Assembly (NCBI RefSeq): GCF_905220365.1
Contig: NC_061154.1
Span: 11,408,001 to 11,472,000 of the forward strand
Direction of reading: 5' to 3'
Source: Vanessa cardui
Lineage: Eukaryota > Arthropoda > Insecta > Lepidoptera > Nymphalidae
DNA: 64,000 bases
The notes beneath the pieces are model-generated. The model was not told the origin of the DNA. It did not search any database and was given only the letters and a program-made list of their open reading frames with translations. The translations under genes were made by a program, and so were the position numbers. Every line of letters starts with the position of its first letter. Within the stretch, counting starts at the first letter, position 1. Shown in pieces: positions 62,801 through 64,000 of the stretch.

Positions 62801-63099
62801 TATACCTCTAGAATAGTAGTTCCAATCGAATAATTTTGTTATTTAAAATTCCGTGAGAATTGAAATACATAATTACAAACAACATGTTTAAATAAAATCA
62901 TATATAAATGTAACAGAAAGAGAAAGAGTGAAGTCATCAGTAGTTTGCTAAGAAGTGTATGACAACAACTCAAACACGTACAATACAATATTTATTAAAA
63001 AAAACTTCATCATACCCGTAGCCAGAAGTAAACTGCTTGCCGCCATATCCGCTGCTACCACTTGAGTTGCTACCGGAATGCATGGACTTTGAGCTATAA
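38787..63099 (-). CDS. per: period circadian protein, 26 coding exons (N-terminus outside window)
   Basis: Twenty-six exons from 63016-63099 to 38787-38888 (each listed separately, w1-w26) join with matching phases at every junction into 1,118 residues and a TAG stop. PER is the negative limb of the insect clock: it accumulates in the cytoplasm, binds partners through PAS domains, is phosphorylated by casein kinase 1 and enters the nucleus to repress CLOCK:CYCLE (family knowledge). Seen here, numbered from the first full codon: KVSDSAYSNSCSNSQS (48-63) and SSKSMHSGSNSS (65-76); a Lys block (98-121); PAS-A (about 204-341) with SMQDGIVMYTT and GRSFIDFVHPRDR; PAS-B (342-417) with LQLYHPSDLGYLRQVYEAIV; a PAC-like NGDYLKLETEWSSFINPWSR (421-440); a charged helical region with HNSEMEKELVKMHRENR (664-680); SSYSSFYSSFFKTDSGS (932-948); and a C-terminus with SSSSSGEESY. 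The total is close to known lepidopteran PER lengths minus the missing start. Confidence 0.95.
39072..39212 (-). CDS. per: period exon w25
   Basis: Acceptor CTTTCAG, donor GTAAAC, phase 0. Encodes PSLVNEQLGQLYLDLQLQGV and LTLEEGITSSSSSGEESYVT. Confidence 0.9.
39415..39600 (-). repeat. Heavily decayed SINE (family S)
   Basis: CATGATGTTTTCCGTCATG, AAAATTCCGATC and AAGTACAAATT follow family S order in reverse complement with many changes. It lies in the intron between w25 and w24. Confidence 0.3.
39723..39824 (-). CDS. per: period exon w24
   Basis: Acceptor TTTCTAG, donor GTAAGT, phase 0. Encodes VRVTSELIYKYQILTKDMDE and VLSCDKKKLEKLEQ, a helical segment. Confidence 0.9.
40150..40345 (-). repeat. 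Short interspersed repeat, family M (decayed)
   Basis: TTGACAGCGCATTGACATTG, CCAATGTCTGTGGTCCG and GGTGACCACTTACCATCAAA match family M in reverse complement. Confidence 0.55.
40730..41000 (+). repeat. Short repeat, TGTCTTAGTGTGC family
   Basis: AGATGTCTTAGTGTGCGTGA, GGTGACTAAAGTA and CCAAATAGATTATAG match 12880-12950 in order. Confidence 0.5.
41663..41785 (-). CDS. per: period exon w23
   Basis: Acceptor ATGTTGCAG, donor GTGAGT, phase 0. Encodes YWRKPNQSGDAMSFQSYEML and RRNIEPPWMKQ. Confidence 0.9.
42047..42229 (-). CDS. per: period exon w22
   Basis: Acceptor AACTTATAG, donor GTGAGA, phase 0. Encodes STEAIIENRNKRKLRLGNSD, then EESSYSSFYSSFFKTDSGS and an Asn/Asp-rich end. The Ser/Phe/Tyr stretch is a conserved C-terminal PER motif. 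Confidence 0.9.
42230..46235. other. Long period intron between w22 and w21
   Basis: About 4 kb, AT-rich, no supported exon. A decayed family S fragment at 42495-42610 contains the CACGTG at 42603, which lies where other copies have CATGTG, so it is probably not a clock element. Confidence 0.45.
46236..46387 (-). CDS. per: period exon w21
   Basis: Acceptor GTTTGTTGCAG, donor GTAAGG. Encodes PYLMFGQAVYAPPFMYSSID, PQISYTLQQSFVPQI and MHSLGISTQNYEE. Confidence 0.88.
46475..46565 (+). repeat. Short interspersed repeat, family M fragment
   Basis: TCACCAATGCGCCATTAATC, GAACTAAGATGATACGGGCC and TGACTCACTCACAC are the middle of family M. Confidence 0.55.
46772..46790. repeat. Short interstitial telomeric-type (CCTAA)n tract
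   Basis: AACCTAACCTAACCTAACC, the complement of the insect telomeric repeat TTAGG, in the intron between w21 and w20. Confidence 0.6.
47195..47246. promoter_or_regulatory. Pair of E-box plus ACGTA motifs in a period intron
   Basis: ACACGTGTGACGTA (47195-47208) and ACACGTGTAACGTA (47233-47246), 38 bases apart in the same orientation. CACGTG is the CLOCK:CYCLE E-box core; the attached TGACGTAA resembles a CRE/D-box. Regulatory use is inferred. Confidence 0.45.
47265..47420 (-). CDS. per: period exon w20
   Basis: Acceptor GGTTTCAG, donor GTAAGT. Encodes RMTPHTSMGGTHYQGHRNEP, then a Ser/Pro-rich stretch (SPSPRPSPHVTAPYQPHQ). An E-box pair starts about 20 bases inside the following intron. Confidence 0.88.
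47695..47770 (+). repeat. Decayed SINE (family S) fragment
   Basis: CATGTGATTAATTTGTGTTT and GTATCGTTAGGAAATCTGCA follow the family S middle segment. Confidence 0.4.
47940..48044 (-). CDS. per: period exon w19
   Basis: Acceptor TTATTTCAG, donor GTTAGT. Encodes VIPMFYTPAPIHHATMTSQE and YHLSRTSSHMQGHP. Confidence 0.88.
48125..48640 (+). mobile_element. MITE relative with a nested SINE
   Basis: CCAATAGAAATAG, CTATCGCGCCATTCGACGCT, TTATTACGTTTGTGTAAAGA and the right-end CATCTAAGTTGTGTCGTACT match the element at 16794-17123. The block ATTCGACGCT is tandemly repeated here. A complete family S SINE (48304-48605) interrupts it, so it is older than the SINE. The left terminal repeat is missing. Confidence 0.65.
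48304..48605 (+). repeat. tRNA-derived SINE, family S (well preserved, with target-site duplication)
   Basis: It runs from AGTCGAGATGGCCCAGTGGT through GGGTTCAAACCCAGGCAAGC, GGAACAGCGTGGTGGAATAT and GGAGAGGAGGCC to TTACAGGCTGTTGTTG. GATTGATG flanks it on both sides (48296-48303 and 48606-48613), a likely target-site duplication. Confidence 0.85.
48835..48967 (-). CDS. per: period exon w18
   Basis: Acceptor GATTTTCAG, donor GTGAGT. Encodes AQGVKRSSKQLEEGTAHKHR, then CSSARLMRQKQIARAANTQT. Confidence 0.9.
49430..49601 (-). CDS. per: period exon w17
   Basis: Acceptor ATATTGCAG, donor GTAATA. Encodes HNSEMEKELVKMHRENRTYS and a Lys/Glu-rich helix ending NAYIQQSILENSEQK. The HN-x-x-MEK...HRE-x-R pattern is typical of PER. 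Confidence 0.94.
50177..50323 (-). CDS. per: period exon w16
   Basis: Acceptor TTATTTCAG, donor GTTCGT. Encodes KCVSPIEQEIDEFGEKGNLF, GANSLLMTQYSHPLG and RLTESLLS. Confidence 0.92.
50566..50649 (-). CDS. per: period exon w15
   Basis: 84 bases, acceptor GTCTGCAG, donor GTTTGT, phase 2 at both ends. Encodes YFDSHQPYEEYPLDDNKLEL and REAAENR. Confidence 0.92.
51125..51300 (+). repeat. Short interspersed repeat, family M
   Basis: GACAATGCGCCACTGACCTT, GAGGTTATGTCCCTTGTGCC and CAAACTGGAACATAACAATA in family M order. Confidence 0.65.
51376..51494 (-). CDS. per: period exon w14
   Basis: Acceptor ATGCATAG, donor GTAAGC. Encodes ERDSVMLGGMSPHHDYNDSK then SSTETPISYNQLNYNETLQ. Confidence 0.92.
51605..51845 (+). 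repeat. Short interspersed repeat, family M
   Basis: GGTGGCGGACGAGCATATG, CACCCATAGACAATGACGCT, CCAACCTTGGGAACTAAGAT and ACCGGAACACAACAATACTG. Its 3' end is truncated after GCGGTAGAATATCTGAT. TCACTCAC is locally tandem. Confidence 0.8.
52001..52156 (-). CDS. per: period exon w13
   Basis: Encodes VLTKPAEAAKQQMGKRCQDL, ASFMESLLEDTPNNN and then a segment ending PDNSFY; donor GTAAGT. The acceptor is unusual: a T-run followed by ATAAAAAAG. An alternative acceptor 12 bases downstream (CTAAG) would drop only VLTK and keep the frame. Confidence 0.9.
52355..52590 (+). repeat. Short interspersed repeat, family M
   Basis: GTAGGCGGACGAAGC, TTAGGTCCCTTGTGCCTGTA and TGTACAGAGCCCTACCACCA follow family M order. 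It sits in the intron between w13 and w12. Confidence 0.7.
52673..52792 (-). CDS. per: period exon w12
   Basis: Acceptor GTCTCCCAG, donor GTCAGT, phase 0. Encodes GPRNPDVFQTLDTERIEKIP and a charged helix (DEEQKKAQLLRQNITRVMNE). Confidence 0.93.
52923..53034 (-). CDS. per: period exon w11: PAC-like end of PAS-B
   Basis: Acceptor TTATTACAG, donor GTAAAC. Encodes MLTQNGDYLKLETEWSSFIN and PWSRKLEFVTGKHFIIE. Confidence 0.96.
53557..53785 (-). CDS. per: period exon w10: PAS-B core
   Basis: Acceptor TTTTTTAG, donor GTAGGT. Encodes EYIDTESVPYLGYLPQDIV, QLYHPSDLGYLRQVYEAIVK and EGVVERSKPY: a complete PAS-B core. Confidence 0.96.
53890..53990. promoter_or_regulatory. CpG-rich intronic block with two E-boxes
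   Basis: CACGTG at 53901-53906 and 53981-53986 within a locally CpG-rich stretch (GACCGCCGGCCACGTGACAC; ACGGACGGAACACGTGCGTC) of the intron between w10 and w9. A candidate CLOCK:CYCLE-responsive element; not shown to be functional. Confidence 0.4.
54325..54430 (+). repeat. Interspersed repeat tail (CCGCATTACAATTCGTTGC)
   Basis: AGCCGCATTACAATTCGTTG, GATCTAAGCGTACATACGAT and GCGACTTTG match 22600-22665. Confidence 0.55.
54475..54678 (-). CDS. per: period exon w9: PAS-A, end
   Basis: Acceptor TTTCAACAG, donor GTAAGT, phase 1 in and out. Encodes TSTMVCRIRKYRGLTSGF through HVIYLVIQATPFFSAFK. A possible alternative first exon lies 100 bases upstream (ATG at 54780-54782). Confidence 0.95.
54779..54885 (-). 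promoter_or_regulatory. per: Candidate internal promoter and alternative first exon of period
   Basis: On the minus strand a TATA-like TATATTTA (54876-54883) precedes a CpG-rich leader and an ATG (54780-54782). One base later is a perfect donor, A-GTAAGT (intron from 54778). Splicing to the w9 acceptor at 54678 is in frame and gives Met-Ile-Pro-Ala-Gln-Gly, then TSTMVCRIRKYRG. The product would lack the N-terminus and the first half of PAS-A. Based on signals only. Confidence 0.35.
56150..56345 (+). mobile_element. Fossil of an RTE-like reverse transcriptase C-terminus
   Basis: Reads RRNEDHVVRMDNGWG, then PNKRWMDCVKDDM and VTCEMTSYREVWKKKCCDP with an interruption. Same segment as 30525-30770. 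Confidence 0.7.
56405..56515 (+). repeat. SINE (family S) 3' half
   Basis: GCGTGGTGGAATATGTTCCA, TGGGAGAGGATGCC and TTTATAGGCTGTTAC match the end of the element at 48304-48605; 5'-truncated. Confidence 0.7.
56712..56787 (-). CDS. per: period exon w8: PAS-A, continued
   Basis: Acceptor TTTCGTAG, donor GTAATT. Encodes DRNTFASQITSGLTIPKNAN and GTQIK, continuing FVHPR from w7. Confidence 0.93.
57205..57385 (+). repeat. SINE (family S), decayed
   Basis: TTATAATTCATTTGGTGCTC, CCTCCTCCTCAATTTGGAGA and GGAGATCTTGCGTACCAGTG follow family S order. Confidence 0.55.
57649..57780 (-). CDS. per: period exon w7: PAS-A, first part
   Basis: Acceptor TTACTAG, donor GTGAGT, phase 0. Encodes DGFSCVISMQDGIVMYTTTS, ITTALGFPKDMWLGR and SFIDFVHPR, the most diagnostic PER PAS-A sequence in the window. 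Confidence 0.97.
57865..58400 (+). repeat. Interspersed element starting ACTAGCGGTCTGTCCC
   Basis: The start (ACTAGCGGTCTGTCCCAGCT, then TCGCACGG) and the end (TTAAAAATCCGTTCAGTAGG, ACAGACAGACAGATACGG) are a known pairing in lepidopteran introns. Family name uncertain. It fills most of the intron between w7 and w6. Confidence 0.55.
58523..58597 (-). CDS. per: period exon w6
   Basis: 75 bases, acceptor TTGTCACAG, donor GTGAGT, phase 0. Encodes CGPSNSPIVTTLNCVTRTSR and TEHCV, leading into PAS-A. Confidence 0.85.
58866..58963 (-). CDS. per: period exon w5
   Basis: Acceptor TTATGCAG, donor GTACGA. Encodes VLTPPPVLELEKKSPEIIMD and ISTSLKCSIKKE. Confidence 0.85.
60034..60197 (-). CDS. per: period exon w4: lysine-rich segment
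   Basis: Acceptor CAACAG, donor GTGAGT. Encodes HSIQLPEKRIKDKEAKKKKK and continues with VSKVKKDKYVIIQSLPELEP. The Lys-rich run is a candidate nuclear localisation signal. Confidence 0.9.
60380..60463 (-). CDS. per: period exon w3: small Ser/Gly exon (downstream copy)
   Basis: 84 bases, acceptor TTTTTAG, donor GTTAGT, phase 2 at both ends. Encodes YSSKSMHSGSNSSASSGYGG and KPSTSGY. This is the copy in the position usual for insect PER, directly after the SAYSNSCSNSQS segment. Confidence 0.9.
60630..60740 (-). repeat. Short repeat, CTTAGTGTGCGTGAG family, inverted
   Basis: CTCACGCACACTAAGATATC and CACTCATGCACGCC are the reverse of motifs at 40860-40890. It lies in the intron between w3 and w2. 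Confidence 0.4.
60772..60876 (-). CDS. per: period exon w2
   Basis: Acceptor ATTTCAG, donor GTAATG, phase 2 at both ends. Encodes YKPGILNKKQDTENNAKVSD and SAYSNSCSNSQSRR, the conserved N-terminal Ser/Asn segment of insect PER. It has no ATG, so translation starts upstream. Confidence 0.85.
61632..61972 (-). repeat. tRNA-derived SINE (family S), inverted, plus a fragment
   Basis: 61738-61972 carries CCCACTGCTGGGCTAAGGTC, GAGGAGAAGGTTTGGAACAT, TTTCCTCACAATGTTTTCCT and GATGCTTGCCTGG, the full element in reverse. 61632-61676 repeats its 3' end (AACTAAGGTCTCCTCGTCC). The frame at 61671-61949 is inside it. Confidence 0.75.
61975..63010. other. Rest of the period intron between w2 and w1
   Basis: AT-rich. 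A perfect palindrome TTTACGTAAA lies at 62521-62530 in a slightly GC-richer patch (62455-62545). No further exon recognised. Confidence 0.4.
63016..63099 (-). CDS. per: period exon w1: duplicated small Ser/Gly exon (upstream copy)
   Basis: 84 bases between the acceptor CCAACAG and donor GTATGA, phase 2 at both ends. It encodes YSSKSMHSGSNSSGSSGYGG then KQFTSGY. It has the same length, phase and 24 of 27 residues as w3 (60380-60463), yet 18 of 84 bases differ. It splices in frame to w2. Inclusion together with, or instead of, w3 is not decided by the DNA. Confidence 0.65.
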
Positions 63100-64000
63100 C
63101 TGTTGGAAATATATTATTTTATTATTTCACCTAATTAAACACACGTCAAATATAATAAATAAAATTATTTTCATCCCAGTTCCATATGACATTATATGGT
63201 ATAAAGTAACAACCTTTACAATAACTCAAAAATCGCCGCAATACACGAGCATGAAAATGACAAAATTTATAGAATAAGTGCAATTAATTAAACTACTCTT
63301 CACCAATACAAGTCGACCGACACAATAATTAAGGCATTACATTTAGCAGAATTTGCCCTATACAGAGAGGTTTATTTACGAATTTTCCCTTTGAGGTCGA
63401 GTACAAGACATAAGTACATGTTACCTAAAAGGTATATACCATATAAAAAAAAAAAAAAAAAAGGGTTTGAATCCACGTTTTCTATTCATAGTGCTCTTTT
63501 GCATCGTGACTTAGCATGACTACGGGCTAATAACAACGTGCGAATATGTCCGCCTTACATGGACAATGCAAACTAAATACATGTTGACATCATTATCTAC
63601 TATCGATAGTTTAATATAGTGAAGTGATGTTTTTAAACTACTTTACATAACTTGTCTTGTTAAAACTTTGGGTCTGGTAATTCACAAAAAAAATACAGGT
63701 TTTTTTTACATGGTAATAGGGCTTTGCCTTACTGAGTAGGTATCACCCAGATAGATAGATATTCAACGGCATTATAATAATTCTCAGCTTTGTTGTGTTT
63801 AGGTTTGAAGTAAGCCAGTGAACAAGCTATTTATAATGGATTTATTTTTTTGTTTGTAGGCGGTCCGTCGAATGTGCCCCTAGGGTGTAAGTCGTAATTG
63901 CGGCCCATGGACACTGGTAGTTATAAAAATTAATCAGTCATCAAAGGACCAATGTACCACCAATCGTGGGAACTATGTTATTTTATTAATATTGCATTTA
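63100..64000. other. 5' intron of period to window edge, with two family M fragments
   Basis: No coding exon seen. 63718-63825 is a family M piece in reverse (AGGGCTTTGCC, GTAGGTATCACCCAG) and 63855-63990 one in forward orientation (GTAGGCGGTCCGTCGAATGT, ACCACCAATCGTGGGAACTA). The period start codon must lie beyond the right edge. Confidence 0.5.

Overview
This window is AT-rich animal nuclear DNA with small exons, GT-AG introns and many interspersed repeats, and it fits a lepidopteran (most likely butterfly) genome. The evidence is an almost complete minus-strand period (per) clock gene with lepidopteran-type exons, a grindelwald-like TNF-receptor gene, and repeat families typical of butterflies (tRNA-derived SINEs, a second short interspersed family, RTE-like reverse-transcriptase tails). 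Because per is Z-linked in Lepidoptera generally, the window is probably Z-chromosomal (inference). I cannot name the species.

Layout. Bases 1-12,300 (plus strand) hold small, apparently secreted protein genes that I do not recognise: a 3' fragment ending at 284, a cysteine-bearing gene or gene pair at 858-2143, and two genes (8853-9378 and 11649-12303) that share a Cys-Asn-Pro-Leu-Tyr-Trp ... Cys motif and are probably diverged tandem paralogues. From 12,300 to 18,500 I see only AT-rich non-coding DNA, repeat fragments and a MITE. Bases 18,544-24,859 (minus) carry a four-coding-exon gene for a 239-residue single-pass receptor like Drosophila Grindelwald; a possible 5' UTR exon and promoter lies near 33.3-33.4 kb. 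Bases 24.9-38.7 kb are mostly non-coding, with one short exon-like ORF (27,349-27,541), an RTE fossil, a long TA microsatellite and several SINE copies.

Bases 38,787-63,099 (minus) contain 26 coding exons of period. They join in frame into 1,118 residues plus the stop; the N-terminus lies beyond base 64,000. All 25 junction phases agree, which strongly supports the model. PAS-A, PAS-B with its PAC-like extension, the lysine-rich block, the helical central region and the conserved C-terminus are all visible.

The best leads are in per. A small symmetric exon (84 bp) is present twice, with 12 silent codon changes against 3 amino-acid changes, so both copies look selected. A TATA-like box and an ATG with a perfect 5' splice site lie in the intron splitting PAS-A and could start a shorter PER. 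Two intronic pairs of CACGTG E-boxes include one pair that repeats ACACGTGTNACGTA 38 bp apart. Elsewhere there is a perfect 30-bp hairpin inside a SINE, a MITE with a SINE nested in a relative, and a cluster of CATCTA-core motifs. No prokaryotic features, CRISPR arrays or rRNA genes are present. All calls come from reading the sequence; no database search was run.
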